A stretch of 49,361 bases of DNA. It comes from Selaginella moellendorffii (lineage: Eukaryota; Streptophyta; Lycopodiopsida; Selaginellales; Selaginellaceae). Both the position numbers and the translations under genes were made by a program. Of this stretch, positions 21,373-34,621 are shown piece by piece (positions within the stretch are counted from its first letter, which is position 1; each line of letters opens with the position of its first letter). The DNA is taken from positions 4,085,818-4,135,178 of the forward strand of contig NW_003314266.1 in assembly GCF_000143415.4 (NCBI RefSeq). Reading direction: 5' to 3'. The notes beneath the pieces were generated by a model that saw nothing but the letters and a program-made list of their open reading frames with translations, had not been told where the DNA came from and made no database searches.

Positions 21373-22504
21373 TCAGCATATCAGCAAGCTGCTCAGTGGT
21401 AGAGCAAAATTGGAGGACAATAATGCCCGCTGGACCTGCTCTCGGACATAGTGATAACGGAGCTGAATGTGCTTAGTTCTGTCATGGAACTTTGATGTAG
21501 CTGAAAGAGCAATAGCGCTAATGTTGTCACAAAGTAACATCGTGGGCTGAACAAGAAAATGTCCAAGCTCTGTGAGCAATAAGCGAATCCAGACAGCCTC
21601 TTTGCACGCTGAGCACGCAGAAATATATTCGGCTTCAGTAGACGACAGAGCTGTGATGCTCTGTTTCTTGCTCCTCCAAGTCAAAGTTGAGGCACCGAGA
21701 ATAAAAACGTAGGCGGATGTAGATTTGCGGGTGTCTTTGTCACCAGCCCAATCTGAGTCGCAGTAGCCGCGCAAGTGGAATTGCTCATCTGGGACACGAG
21801 AATATGTAAGCGCCAAGGATTTCGCCACGACTCCCACTGCATGCGCTAAATCTGGGCCGGTACAAATAACAAGATAAATCAGACTACCAACAGCTGCACG
21901 ATACGGAATCCTCTCCATGGAATTGCTCTCAGCTTCAGTGGTTGGTGACTGAGTTTTAGAAAGCTGAAGAGTAAGCTCCATAGGTGTGGAAACTGGAGTA
22001 CTGTCGTGCATATTAAAGCGTTTGAGAATTTCGTCCACATAGCGCTGCTGAGAAAGATGAATAGTTCCACGGGACCGGTCTCCAATAATATTAAGACCAA
22101 GACAAATTAATATCTCCAAGATCGTACATCTCAAATTGAGAAGAGAGCTGCTCTTTGATCTTATGTAGAAAAGAAAGACAATTTGCTAGTAAGATCAAAT
22201 CGTCGACATATAACGCAATAAGGACCATCGTCTTTTCAACATGTTTCTGGTACACGTTCTGATCAGCAGCATTTCTTGAAAATCCGATAGAAATGAGAAA
22301 TTTGTCCATTTTGTCGAACCAAGCTTTAGGAGACTGTTTAAGACCATATAAAGCTTTCTTGACCACCCCGGGCTCCCTCTGGTTGCTGGATGAAAATTTC
22401 TTCAGTAAGATCTCCATGTAAAAATGCTGTACGAACATCCATTTGATGCACCTCGAGATCCTAAAGCTAGCAAAACTCGAATAGAGGCCATGCGAAATAG
22501 CCAT
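21373..22504 (-). pseudogene. Copia reverse transcriptase and RNase H, frameshifted
   Basis: 22091-22504 encodes the RT core with the YGLKQSPKAW and YVDD motifs. 21373-22134 encodes the end of RT, the connection and RNase H, with DWAGDKDTRKSTS, ALSSTEAEY and CDNISA. The two frames overlap but are not in phase, so at least one frameshift separates them. Part of the RT N-terminal half is missing or scrambled towards 22500. Confidence 0.85.
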
Positions 22505-23781
22505 TTTGTTGAGACCACCTGGCGGTCAGCTGGCTTTGAAACGAGCGTCCAAGTGTCGTTCTTTTGAAGCGAGAGATACTCAGAATCCATAGCAGCTCGC
22601 CACTCCACAGCATGAGGACCTGTGAGCGCTTCAGTCACCGTTCTTGGCTCAGGACCATCTTTAGAACCAACTTGACCGCGACCTGAAAAAGTGTTGACTC
22701 TCGGCAGCATCCTGAGCTCGTTGAGATGGAAAAAGTGGCCGGCCAGAACGAGAATAGCCGACAGGGTCACACTGAGAACGAGGCCGCTCAACGGGACGAG
22801 ATCTAGCTCTGGTAACTCAGGTGGCGGTAAGGTGGGGTTGATGTTTGCTCCGGCGGATGAAGAGGCGGTGGAGGATTGAGTGGTGGAGGAGGAGGTTGTT
22901 GAGCTGCTGGTGGAGCTCCCCTGAAGCTGGAAGCACCGGAACTTCTTCCACAAGTCGCCAAGTTGAAGGAGTTGGAGTGGAAAAAACCTTCACATCACGT
23001 GCTGGGAAAAACTGCCAGTCTAAGAAGGACAAAATTCTGTATGCCTTTTGTGTCCTCGCCATAACCAACAAACACACCCTTGATACTGCGAGAGGCAATC
23101 GAGCAAGGTTCTTGGCATAAACTAAGCAACCGAATACTCCAAGGTGTGCAACGGATGGCTTCTTTCCAGTCCATAATTCTTCTGGAGTGATATTAGAAAG
23201 AGTAGATGTTGGAAGACGATTGCGAAGATAAGCAGCGGTAACAATAGCCTCTCCCCAAAAAGATTCTGGACAACCAGCGCCAAGGAGCATTGCACGAGTA
23301 GACTCGACCAACGTGCGGTTCATGCGTTCTGCTGCTCCTTTCTGCTGTGGCGTCCCTGGAACGGTGAATTGCTGAACAATTCCACAATAGTTTTGAAATT
23401 TCTTGGAAACATACTCACCGCCATTATCAGACCTCAGGATTTTGAGGGATTTGCCAGTCTGCTTCTCTGCTCGAGACCGAAAATCCACGAAGAGGGAAAA
23501 CACTTCCCTTTTACGAGACATAACTCTCGCCTGGAATAATCGTCTATAAATGTGACAAAATATGTGTTGCCACCAAGAGAAGCAATTGCCATAGAACCAA
23601 CATCAGAGTGAACTAGTCCAAGGAGATCAGCTGCTCGTTCATGAGAATTCTTCGGAAATGGTGCACGATGAAGCTTGCCTTGAATACACGGCTCGCAAAA
23701 ATCCAAAGGCTCCACTATATCCAGGTCACAAGCTGCAACAAGCTGCTTCTTAACAAGTTTCTCAAGAGCTTGCTGATGCAC
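22402..23781 (-). pseudogene. Copia integrase and pre-integrase zinc finger, frameshifted
   Basis: 23434-23781 carries the pre-integrase His/Cys finger (CEPCIQGK) and the first catalytic Asp region (VHSDVG). 22817-23521 carries the second Asp (RSDNGGEY) and the catalytic Glu (KGAAERMNRT). 22402-22953 carries the linker into RT (HAVEWRAAMDSEY). The three lie in different frames, so no functional polyprotein can be made from this copy. Confidence 0.85.
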
Positions 23782-23949
23782 ATGGCCAAAGCGTCAATTC
23801 CTTGGCCATAAATATACGAGGAGGAGGCACTAAAATAGCATCAAGCTTGTAAATATCAGCATACCTGCTACCGTGCATTGCCTCGACCCCATCAAGAGAA
23901 AAAATAATGCCTCGTTGATCTCCAGAAAATTGACTAATAATCAGACTAC

Positions 23950-24455
23950 AGAGTGGGAGTAGGCTTCTGCCACGTGGCACAGGGTAGTTAGGTCAGTCGC
24001 TGGTGGCCACGGCCATCCTGTTTTCTCTCTTATTAGCGTCTCCTCAGATCATTATCATCAGATTGTAGATCCTGATGGTTCACCATGCTAGGAGAGACTT
24101 GTGCTTTCTGATCAACAACTGCCGACTACACAGAGTACGGCAGAACATGGCAAGCAGTAGTACTGTTGCCAGTGTATTGGAGCAGCGTTTAATCCCTTTG
24201 TATAAGGGAGATTTTGCAAATTGGGCTGCCCTCATGAAAGTTGTGTGATAATTGCGATGGGATTGTTTTAGGCAAAGAACTTGAACCAGCCCAAGGTGCT
24301 CCTGAATTAACAGACTGGAAGTGAGCCTTATCTACAATGGTTATTGATCTAGGCAAGTAGTACATTCATTTTCTTGATCTTGATAATAATGCTCCCACAA
24401 ATTGGGCTAATCTAACCCAGTTTCTTGGTGCTCAAACGGTTGAACATGTGGTCAC
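23950..24455 (+). mobile_element. Copia LTR and leader, plus orientation
   Basis: A purine tract at about 23951-23960 is followed by an LTR ending ATCATTATCA at about 24051, then a partial primer site (CAGATTGTAG) and the untranslated leader up to 24455. The LARD array begins at 24456. The gag expected next is seen instead at 9174, to the right of the other array edge. Confidence 0.65.
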
Positions 24456-26172
24456 TATAAATGACTAATTTTTCCATTCTACTTTAGTCACTTAATCGCA
24501 CCTCCAACCACTTGGAGGAGTTTCATTCACAACCTCCATAAATCCCATTCAAGACTTGGGGCTTGCTAGCCCTGAAAAAAGCATCCCTGCCACTCAACCT
24601 TTGCACTTGGTCCAAGTGCTCTACGTGTCCGATCCCATGACCGACACCCCAAGATACCACCGACCTCTCAACCCATTACGCTAAGGCCATGCCCATTTAA
24701 ATTGGTCACACTGGTGGTCCAACACCACTTGCATCGCAGTTCCGTCTCTCAAGACTAGGCCATCCATCCATGAGTGATCATCCCAGATCCACTCCTTAGC
24801 ATCTTTAGGATGCCCCCAGATATGAGGAATAGCCTTCCCCAATATCTCTTTTCCAATCCCCACCAAGTCCCTTTTTGTCCATAGCTGTGTTTGCCAACAC
24901 TGCCACTGGATCAAGGCCCACAGGCCCGACTTCTAAGTCCCACTATCTTTTGGGACTTCCTCACCATGTGACTGTATCCTTGGTCACTGCACTAGAGGAT
25001 TGCTTTTCTTCCTTTTCACTGTCTGAGATTTTGGGACAACATTTCGGAACACCATGGCCTTACGCGAGCCTCATGGGTACTCTCCCCACCTTCTGCCTTT
25101 TGGTGCTCTAGCCATGGGCTTAGAGCGAGGTTCCGTTGAGCCATGCCGGGTATCCAAGTAGGTAGTGCCACCCACACTTGAACTAGAAGCATCGACCATT
25201 CGATCTCCCGGGGGAACTAGAGCTGACTCTTGAATACTTCACCAAGCTACCCCACTTGTCGGTCCATATTCACTCTAGTCTTAGACTTCCCAGTGGTCAG
25301 CTCATCACCCAACACTTGGGGGGCCAAACTAGCCTTTCTTGGCCAAACTGGCTCCACTGCAGTCCTCCCCCTTACTATACTTTTGGAGCTCACCAAACCC
25401 CCTAGGGTCTGGGACACAAACGCTTTGGGCTTTCACCCTCTCAGACTCGAACTCGGACTCGGATTTGGACTCGGACTTGGGCTCAGTCTTGGCCTTGGCC
25501 TTGGTCTCGGTCTCAGTCCCGGTCCCGGTCTCGGTCTCGGTCCCAGTCTCGGTCTCGGTCTCAGTCTCGGTCTCAGTCTCGATCTCGACTTCAGACTCCA
25601 TCTTGGGTCCTTCTCGGACTCCATCTTGGGTCCATCTCGGACTCCATCTTGGGTCCATCTCGGGTCCATCTTAGACTCCATCTTGGGTCCATCTCAGGTC
25701 CATCTCGGACTCCACCTCGGGTCCACCTCAGACTCCACCTCGGGTCCACCTCGGACTCCACGGACTCCATCTCGGACTCCATCTCGGACTCCATCTCGGG
25801 TCCATCTCGGGTCCACCTCGGACTCCACCTCAGACTCTATCTCAGACTCCACCTCGGACTCTATCTCGGACTCCATCTCAGGTCCATCTTGGGTCCATCT
25901 CCGGGTCCATCTCAGACTCCGTCTCAGATCCATCTCGGACACTTCCACGTGTCATGTGTCGATCCTATTGTGTTCCTTTTCTAGAGACTCACTTATCTCT
26001 CACTTCGTGCTTGTTCGTTGAGCACTTCGTTAGGAGTTCCACTCCTGCTCTCGACCTTTATAGTCGGAGCTTTTAGTCCAAATGTGTTACGCTTGTTTGG
26101 TTTTCGCTTCGGCCACTACTACCTAGCACCCTTCTGGTTTCACTTTGAGGCCTAGGGATTTTGTGTCTCACA
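24456..26172 (-). mobile_element. LARD LTR, outer left copy (3' LTR of copy B)
   Basis: The LTR runs from TATAAATGAC (a diverged TGTAAGCGAC edge) to TCTCACA at 26172. It contains a shorter CTCGGN run and a shorter ACTCCATCTCGG array (about 25440-25935). The flank GTCAC (24451-24455) and the GTCAT after 9168 look like the target-site duplication of the whole array. It is more diverged than the other LTRs. Confidence 0.75.
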
Positions 26173-29100
26173 ACTCCACCACCCATAAACAAAGTTCGAT
26201 GTCCTCATCAAATGATAAACCCTTTTATAAAGTAACACCCACACGTATTACCATTTTCATCCTTGGCACCCATCCAATATTTGTCTATGGTTTGACATTG
26301 AAGGCTCACCATGCCTTGTCCATCCTCTAAGGAGCATAGTCTCTCCAATATAGAGACTTATTCGACCACCTAGGGTGGTTTGCTCCCTTTTATTGGTTCA
26401 GTTCCCGCTAAACCCGTTAGAGAAATCTTCTCTAACTCAATTCCACTACTCATTCTCGAGTAGTCTCAGATTCCATCGACATAACCTTTACATTTTGGAA
26501 CTTTTAATTTTGACTTTTCAGAGTCAATTTCCTAGATGTCTCTAACACCTTACATTGCACATGGTGCAACTCCAGTTCCCCATCCTAAGAAGTTCCTTAC
26601 TTGAGAGCACCATCATCCTCTCTTCGATATCGTGCCACATTTGGCACTAAGTTTCAGTTATCGTAATTTGTGCTAGGGCTGTCCATTGCCCTATCATTTT
26701 GCTACTTTACCACTCCCTCCCTTGGAGCTTCCATTTTTGCCAAATCGGAGCAATTGGGAACCTATCTTTGGAAACACATTACCTTCCCATATTCCATTAG
26801 CGTCCAATACATTAGTGTTCCTGGATTAACTTTGCCATTTGGCTTCTATCCCATGATTCCCATGGCCCTTTTTTTAGCCACTAGATTTTTGCTCCCATAT
26901 TTGATTGTTGCACCAAGCAACACATGATTGCCACCTCCATTCTCGAAGTATCCTTTCAATTCCATAGCAAAGACTTTGCTTTGCCAAGTCCAGAGGGTGT
27001 TTACCCTTAGTACGTCTTTTTAGCATTTTCTATTGTGGGCTCTATCACAGGCCAACTTGAGACCCCCCCATGGATCTTTTATAAAGACTACTTTCCTCAG
27101 ACTTATTATGCCATCGCATTGACATAGCTCATTTCCCTTAGGTGTTCTTCCCACTTGGTCATCTTGACCAAGCCACACCATCATCAATAATTCCAATCAA
27201 CACTTTATACTTGGAACTTTATCTCTTAACCTCACAAAGACTTTGTCCTTGTTTTAGCCATAAGATCACATAGTGATTTAACCTTGGCATTTTAATAGGT
27301 TTGCCAATAGATACTAGGTCTTCCAAACCTTTAAATTGTTCACCATGACCCCAAGGGCATCCCCCACATTTGGTGGTGCACCCAAGCTAGCCCTTCCGGC
27401 CAAGGGTCCATAGCAATTGAGACTGGGTGTCCCCATCTCATTCACCATGTCCTTGGTGCCCTTCGCACCAAAGTGTTCAAGTTAGATATATTGAACCACA
27501 CTAAGCAATCTAATCGTACATCACGACTCCGAGGCATCCCCCACTTGGCGATATGCCCAAACTAATCTCCTTACTAAGAATCCATGACCACCGAAAAATG
27601 AGTGTCCTCATATTCCAAACTATCACCTCACCCTAGTGAGTTGGGACTTAAACCCAAGCACTAGAGGGTCAGGACTCAAACCCAACCTCCGTATATGCAT
27701 CTACGGACGGCATCACACAGGATGCCTAGCGTGACTCCCCACGCCGGTGCACCAACTTATATTTAAAGCGCACTACAGATCACTGCTTAAGAACCTAGTT
27801 CCTCTGCATTGCCAAGTCTTCTCACTTGACAAGTCTATGATCATGCATGGACTCCTTTATGCTTGGCCCCATGGGCCACCCCTTTGAAGTTGGCTCCTTC
27901 AACTAGGGCATTCGTTCCCCTGACCTGCCAATCTCACTTAGTAAGTCATCCGACCACTGTAACATGGTTCATGCATAAGTGTGAAAGTCCTTAACCATTG
28001 ATTTTCGTTCAAAGCCCTCTCTTTGAACACTCGGGAACTACTTCCTTAACCTTGATAGCCTCGCCTTTTGGCAAGCTTTAAGACCACACTTCTGCTATGC
28101 CACTTTGATTTCGCGCGCTCTATAAACCATTTACACTTGGATGTCTAAGTACTTATCTACCTAGAGGAATGTTCAAGGAACTCTGTTCCTTAGCTTGCTA
28201 AGGTCTCTCTATTTGTAAAATTTCCAATTGCCATATAATCTAACATGGACAATTCCATGTTTTAGACTCTCCATGGCATCATAATCGCTAGTAACAATAT
28301 GCTTAAGCACCCACTTGATTTTCCACTCCCAACTTGTATAACCACCCTTGGTCATGCCTGCCAACTTTTATAGTTCAGTTCTATCTTTTTACTATTTGCC
28401 TTTTGGCCTACTTATATACATTCCCTTTGGTTATTCTTCTTTAGATTAGGAAGATAGCTTTGCACTTTGTACCATGCATTAGCAAGTATCCATAGAGATG
28501 AACCTACTTGACAACCTAGGGAGTGGTTCTTCAATCCGGGTTTGCTCACCTTATAATCCCACACATTGGGATTACCATTGCTACTTAGGGGCCTTTATAT
28601 ACCCATCACTAGCCTTGCCAAAATCCCTTTTTGGCTTTGTCCAATTTGGGTAGACAGACTTCTCCCGTCTCCGCAACCTTGGACATTTGGATAGCACCTC
28701 CTATCCATCATTCGTTAGGGACTTTATCCTTTAGGCATTATCCATTGCCCTCACGACACCAAATACCCCCTCCTGGTGTTCTAGAGTGCTTGGGTGTCCC
28801 AATGATAACCTCTTTGGCAATGAGCATTCCCTTTACGACATTGATTTACTATATCGCAACATAAATAATTTATCCCCCATAAGGGTATATTTAACTTTCT
28901 TATCCCAATAAAAAGTCTTAGGTAGTTACCTTCTACCAGTTCAACTAATTATTTTACACCTTTTGCTTAGTTATTTTGTAGTTGTCAAGTCCTACAACTC
29001 ATTGTTAGTGCTTCCACACTTCCATCATTATTTGGGTCACCACACTCCAATCGCATGCCTTCCAGCTTAGGCTATGTCATTCCCATTTCCATTAGGATTC

Positions 29101-30225
29101 CTTTGGGAAGGGGTTTTCATGAACCCACCAACTTTACCTCAAGGCATCATGTCTTGGCACATTCAGTGTCTCCACACCATCGGCTTTATAAGCCTACATT
29201 TACGACACTTCTTATTTATGTCTAGGTCTTTTACCAAGACCAATATAATTGTCTCTTATGCTAACTATCCATTAGCACTACACCATAGAGTTCATGCACA
29301 ACTTTGTGTCAAAGTTGTTTTCTTTCGAGAAACTCTTTTCCATGACTTTTGCATGGCACCTTCTACCACTAATAAAATACCCACTGTTCTCATACTTGGA
29401 TCTTAAGATCCTCCCCATCCTTCATGGGGCACCACACACCTTAGTGTAAATGCTTTTACCAATCCTTTAAGATCATCCCTTGACTCTACTCGAGTCATAT
29501 AGCATTTTTGGACTTTGCCAATCCAATGACCCACAAGGTCCTATTTTTGAGGTGCCAGCACACTGGAATACAACTTCATGTATTTATGTCCTACTCATAA
29601 GGACCATCTTTGCAAGTGTCATTCTAACACTTTATTATTTTCTATTCTCTGTAGGCTATCTTTGCCCTTTAGGACTATCCGTCCATATGATGAGAATATC
29701 GACTCATCCTTTGAGCACACCCCCAACTTCTTGGGTTTATTCCAGCATTTATAAAAGGTAACATCAGCTACCACTTCAAGGACTTGTGTCCTCATCCATA
29801 CTTAACCTCTCACGGTCATCCATTCCGGTCTCACCTTTATGAGCACCAGCTTCAACTATGTGAGGATAATTTTGTGACTCCTTTATTGTTTTGGAGTCTC
29901 TATCTTTCCCGTGATCCCAACTGTAATTATTTACCACAACTACATTAGCCAATTTGTTACGTCAAATGCTCATCTAGATCACATCCTCAACTCCCTAAAG
30001 AAACCCTTATACTATTCCTAAAATCCCGAAGTCGTTCCATTATTAGCCCTTTTCTATCCACCGCCTCACCTACAAGTTCACACATGAATTGTAGTGGAGA
30101 GCCATGTCTTCCCGACATGCTACTCAAGGATAGACCCACTCCTAAGACCTTCCGATGGCAACACTAGCGATGATATACTTGAGCACCAATAAAAGTCAGA
30201 CTAAGGAACAACTCCGATACCAAAT
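26173..30225 (-). mobile_element. LARD internal region, copy B (non-coding)
   Basis: About 4.05 kb, colinear with 2753-6817 but clearly diverged, with many substitutions that are mostly transitions. The polypurine tract adjoins 26172 and the primer site is at 30211-30224 (one base changed, ACTCCGATACCAAA on the plus strand). No coding frame is conserved between this and copy A, which supports a non-coding interior. Confidence 0.75.
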
Positions 30226-31082
30226 TGTAAGCGACTAATTTTTCCATTCTATTTTAGTCACTTCACCACACCTCCGACCACTTGGAGGAGTCTCATTCAC
30301 AACCTCCATAAGTCCCATTCAAGACTTGGGGCTTGCTAGCCCTGAAAAAAGCATCCCTACCACTCAACCTTTGCACTTGGTCCAAGTGCTCTATGTGTCT
30401 GATCCCATGACCGACACCCCAAGATACCACCGACTTCTCAGCCCGTTACGCCAAGGCCATGCCCATTTAAATTGGTCACACTGGTGGTCCAACATCACTT
30501 GCATCGCAGTTCCGTCTCTCAAGAACTAGGCCATCCATCCATGAGTGATCATCCTAGATCCACTCCTTAGCATCCTTAGGATGCCCCCAGATATGAGGAA
30601 TAGCCTTCCCTAATATCTCTTTTCCAGTCCACACCAAGTCCCTTTTTGTCCATGGCTGTGTTCGCCAACACTACCACTTGATCAAGGCACGTAGGCCCGA
30701 CCTCTAAGTCCCACTATCCTTTGGGACTTCCTCACCATGTGACCGTATCCTTGGTCACTACACTAGAGGATTGCTCCTCGTCCTTTTCACTGTCTGGGAT
30801 TTTGGGACAACATTTCGGAACACCGTGGCCTTACGCGAGCCTCATGGGTACTCTCCCCACCTTTTGCCTTTTGGTGCTCTAGCCATGGGCTTAGAGCGAG
30901 GTTCCGTTGAGCCACGCCGGGTATCCAAGTAGGTAGTGCCACCCACACTTGGACTGGGAGCATCGACCATTCGATCTCCCGGGGGAACTAGCTCCACTGC
31001 AGTCCTCCCCCTTACTATACTTTTGGAGCTCACCAAACGCCCTAGGGTCTAGGAGACGAACTCTTTGGGCTTTCACCCTCGA
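30226..31082 (-). mobile_element. Truncated LARD LTR
   Basis: Begins at the LTR edge next to the primer site and breaks off at about 31082, just before the CTCGGN run would begin. It is joined directly to internal sequence equivalent to position 5534. This is a deletion or recombination junction inside the array. Confidence 0.75.
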
Positions 31083-32366
31083 GTTTAACGAATCATTTTG
31101 CACCTTTTGTTTAGTTGCCTCATAGTTGTCAAGTTCTACAACTCATTGCTGGTGCTTCCACACCCCCATCATTATTTGGGTCACCACACTCTAACCGCAT
31201 GCCTTCCAGTTTAGGCTATGCCATTCCCAATTTCTATTGGGATTCTTTTGGATGGGGTTCTCGTGAACCCACCAACTTGACCTCAAGGCAGCACGTCTTG
31301 GCACCTTCGGTGTCTCCACACCATCGGCTCCACGAGCCTACCTTTATGACACTTCTTACTTGTGTCCAGGTATTTTTGCCAAAACCAATATGGTTGTCTC
31401 TTATGCCAATTATCCATTAGCACTACATCATAGAGTTCATGCACAACTTTGTGTCAAAGTTGTTTTCTTCTGGGAAACTCTTTCCCACGACTTTAGTATG
31501 GCACCTTCTGCCATCAATGAAATACATATTGCTCTCATACTTGGATTTCAAGATCCTCCCCATCCTTCGTGGGGCACCACACACCTCAGTCCAAATGCTT
31601 TCCTCAAGCCTTTAGGATTATTCCTTGACTCTATTGGAGTCATTCAACCTTTTGGACTTTGTTAATCCAACGACCTATGAGGTCCTACTTTTGAGGTGCT
31701 AGGTCACTGGAATACAACTCCTTGTATTTATGTCCTACTCACAAGGACTATCTTTTGCAAGTGTTACTCCGACACTTGATTTGTTCTCTAAGGGCAACCT
31801 TTCACCCCTTAGGACCACTTGTCCATGTGATGAGAATACCAACTCATCCTCTAAATACACCCCCAACTCCTTGGGTTATTCTAGCATTTATTAGAGGTAG
31901 CTTTGGCTACCATTTCAAGGACTTGAGTCCTTTTCCATATTTGACCTCCCGCGGTCATTACTTCTGGTCTCCCATTCATGAGCACCAACCTCAACTTCAT
32001 GAGGGTAATCTTGTGACTCCTTTATCGTTTTGGAGTCTATATCTTCCCTGTGATCCCAACTATAGTTGTTTACCACAACTACATCAGCCAGTTTGCTGAG
32101 TCAAACGCTCATCTGGATCACATCCTCAACTCAATGAGGAAAACCTTGCACTGTTTCCAAGATCCCAAAGTCGTTCCATTATTGACCCTTTTCTATCTAC
32201 CACCTCGTCTACAAGTTCACACATGAATTGTAATGGAGAGCCATGTCTTCCCGACCTGCTACTCCTCGAGGATAGGCCCACTCCTCGGACCTTCCGATGC
32301 CAATGCTAGTGGTGATATACTTGAGCACCAATAAAAGTCAGATTAAGGAACAGCTCTGATACCAAG
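31083..32366 (-). mobile_element. LARD internal region, truncated copy C
   Basis: Near-identical to 5534-6817 with an offset of 25,549. It includes the primer site at 32352-32365. Only the 1.28 kb nearest the 5' LTR is kept. The high similarity to copy A shows these two are much younger than copy B. Confidence 0.8.
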
Positions 32367-34190
32367 TTGTAAGCGATTAATTTTTTCATTTTACTTTAGT
32401 CACTTAACCGCACCTCCGACCACTTGGAGGAGTCTCATTCACAACCTCCATAAGTCCCAGTTAGGACTTGAGGCTTGCTAGCCCCGAGAATGGCATCCAT
32501 GCCACTCCACCTTTGCACTTGGTCCAAGTGCTCCACATGTCCGATCCCATGATCGGCACTCCAAGGTACCACCAACATACCAGCCCGTTACGCTAGGCCA
32601 TGCCCTTTCACCTTGGTCACATCGGTGGTCTAACGCCACCTACATCATAGTCCTGTATCTCAAAGACTGGGCCATCCGTCCGTGAGTGATCATCCCAGAT
32701 CTACTCCTTAGCATCTTTAGGATGCCCGCAGACATGGGGAATAGCCTTCCCCGACAACTCTTTTCCAGTCCTCACCAAGTCTCTTTTAGTCCATGGCCGT
32801 GTTCACCAACACTGCCACAGGCCCGACCACTAAGTCCCACTATCCTTTGGGACTTCCTCACCATATGACCGTATCCTTGGTCACTGCATTAGAGGCCTAC
32901 TCCTCTTCCCTTTCACTGTTTGGGACTTTGGGACAACATTTCGGAACACTGTGGCCTTACGCAAGCCTCCTGGGTACTCTCCCCGCCTTTCGCCTTTAGG
33001 TGCTTTAGCCATGGGCTTAGAGCAAGGTTCCGTTGAGCCACGACAGGTATCCAAATAGGTAGTGCCACCCACACTTGGATTGGGAGCATCGGCTAGTCGA
33101 TCTCCCGGGGGAACTAGAGCTGGCTCTTGAACACTTCACCAAGCTACCCCGCTTGTCGGTCCATGTTCACTCTAGTCTTGGACTTCCCAATGGGCAGCTC
33201 ATCACCCAACACTGGGTTCGGCCTTCCTGGGCCAAACTGGCCTTTCCTGGCCAAACTAGCTCCACTATAGTCCTCCCCCTTACTATACTTTTGGAGCTCA
33301 CCAAACCCCCCAGGGTTTGGGAGACAAACGCTTTGGGCTTTCACCCTCTCAGACTCAAACTCGGACTCGGACTCGGACTCGGACTCGGACTCGGACTCGG
33401 ACTTGGGCTCGGTCTCGGCCTCGGCCTCGGCCTTGGTCTCGGTCTCGGTCTCGGTCTCGGTCCCGGTCTCGATCTCGGTCTCGCTCTCGGTCTTGACTTC
33501 GGACTCCATTTCAGGTCCATCTCGGACTCCATCTCGGACTCCATCTCGGGTCCACCTCGGACTCCATCTCGGGTCCATCTCGGGTCCACCTTAGACTCCA
33601 TCTCGGACTCCATCTCAGACTCCATCTCGAGTCCATCTCGGGTCCACCTCAGACTCCATCTCGGGTCCATCTCGGGTCCACCTCGGACTCCATCTTGGAC
33701 TCCATCTGGGGTCCATCTCGGGTCCACCTCGGACTCCATCTCGGACTCCATCTCGGGTCCATCTCGGGTCCACCTCAGACTCCATCTCGGGTCCATCTCG
33801 GGTCCACCTCGGACTCCATCTTGGACTCCATCTTGGGTCCATCTCGGGTCCACCTCGGACTCCATCTAAGACTCCATCTCGGGTCCATCTTGGGTCCACT
33901 TCGGACTCCATCTCGGACTCCATCTCGGGTCCATCTCAGGTCCACCTCGGACTCCATCTCGGACTCCATCTCGGGTTCATCTCGGGTCCACCTCAGACTC
34001 CATCTCGGACTCCATCTCGGGGTCCTTCTCGGACTCCACTTCGGACTCCAGCTCGGGTCCATCTCGGACTCCATCTCGGGTCCCTTTTTGGAGCCTTGCT
34101 TATTGCTCGCTTCGTGCTCGTTCCTTGAGCACTTCGTTGGGAGTTCCACTCCCGCTCTTGACCTTTCAAGTCGGAGCTTTTAGTCCAATC
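32367..34190 (-). mobile_element. LARD LTR split by the DNA transposon (left part)
   Basis: Starts at TGTAAGCG beside the primer site. It contains the CTCGGN run (about 33355-33495) and the ACTCCATCTCGG array (about 33500-34080). It stops within 'tttagtccaa', where the transposon begins; the LTR resumes at 48045. It has a primer site on its left and a purine tract on its right, so two neighbouring LARD units share it. Confidence 0.8.
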
Positions 34191-34232
34191 AAGCTCTATT
34201 TCGTTAAAGTGGGAATTGTCATTATCCCACTT
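34191..34232 (+). repeat. Left terminal inverted repeat and adjoining hairpin
   Basis: 34191-34214 is the 24-bp terminal repeat. Its last eight bases AAGTGGGA (34207-34214) are followed by the inverse TCCCACTT at 34225-34232, so the end can also form a small hairpin. Confidence 0.85.
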
Positions 34233-34621
34233 GTAAAATAAGGTTTCCAAACCTTTATATAGTATATAAATATAACAAAATTCAACTGCATTGAGGCACA
34301 TGCCATTTTATTTTAAACAAGGAAATGTCTACTCAATCACTTCTCACTGCTTCACCTCTCTCTTCTCCTTGTCATCGTCGTCCAATTTCTTTCCATCCTT
34401 TTAATATTGGCTCAGTTGCTCCGAGTCTAGGTGGAGCCCAAGTCCCCATTCAATCTTTACTTTCCCCTTATTAATAAAACAACTTCGTAGACTTCCAATA
34501 ACATGCTGTAACACTTCTAGTATAATGCAAATCCTCTCAAAGAATTGTCTTTTAATATTAATACAATGGCATGGAACCCCATGCCATAATAAGTTACATT
34601 TTTAAATAAATACATGCCATC

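Larger units (their letters stand above)
21108..23950 (-). mobile_element. Degenerate Copia retrotransposon, pol region plus 3' LTR
   Basis: Minus-strand pol domains appear in Copia order: pre-integrase zinc finger, integrase, reverse transcriptase, RNase H. They lie in several overlapping frames, which indicates multiple frameshifts. A short LTR (21108-21225, TGTTAG...TTATCA on the minus strand) lies at the 3' end, preceded by a purine tract (GAGTGGGAG). The gag and 5' LTR are missing at this end. At 23950 the sequence switches to a plus-oriented Copia LTR. Confidence 0.85.
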
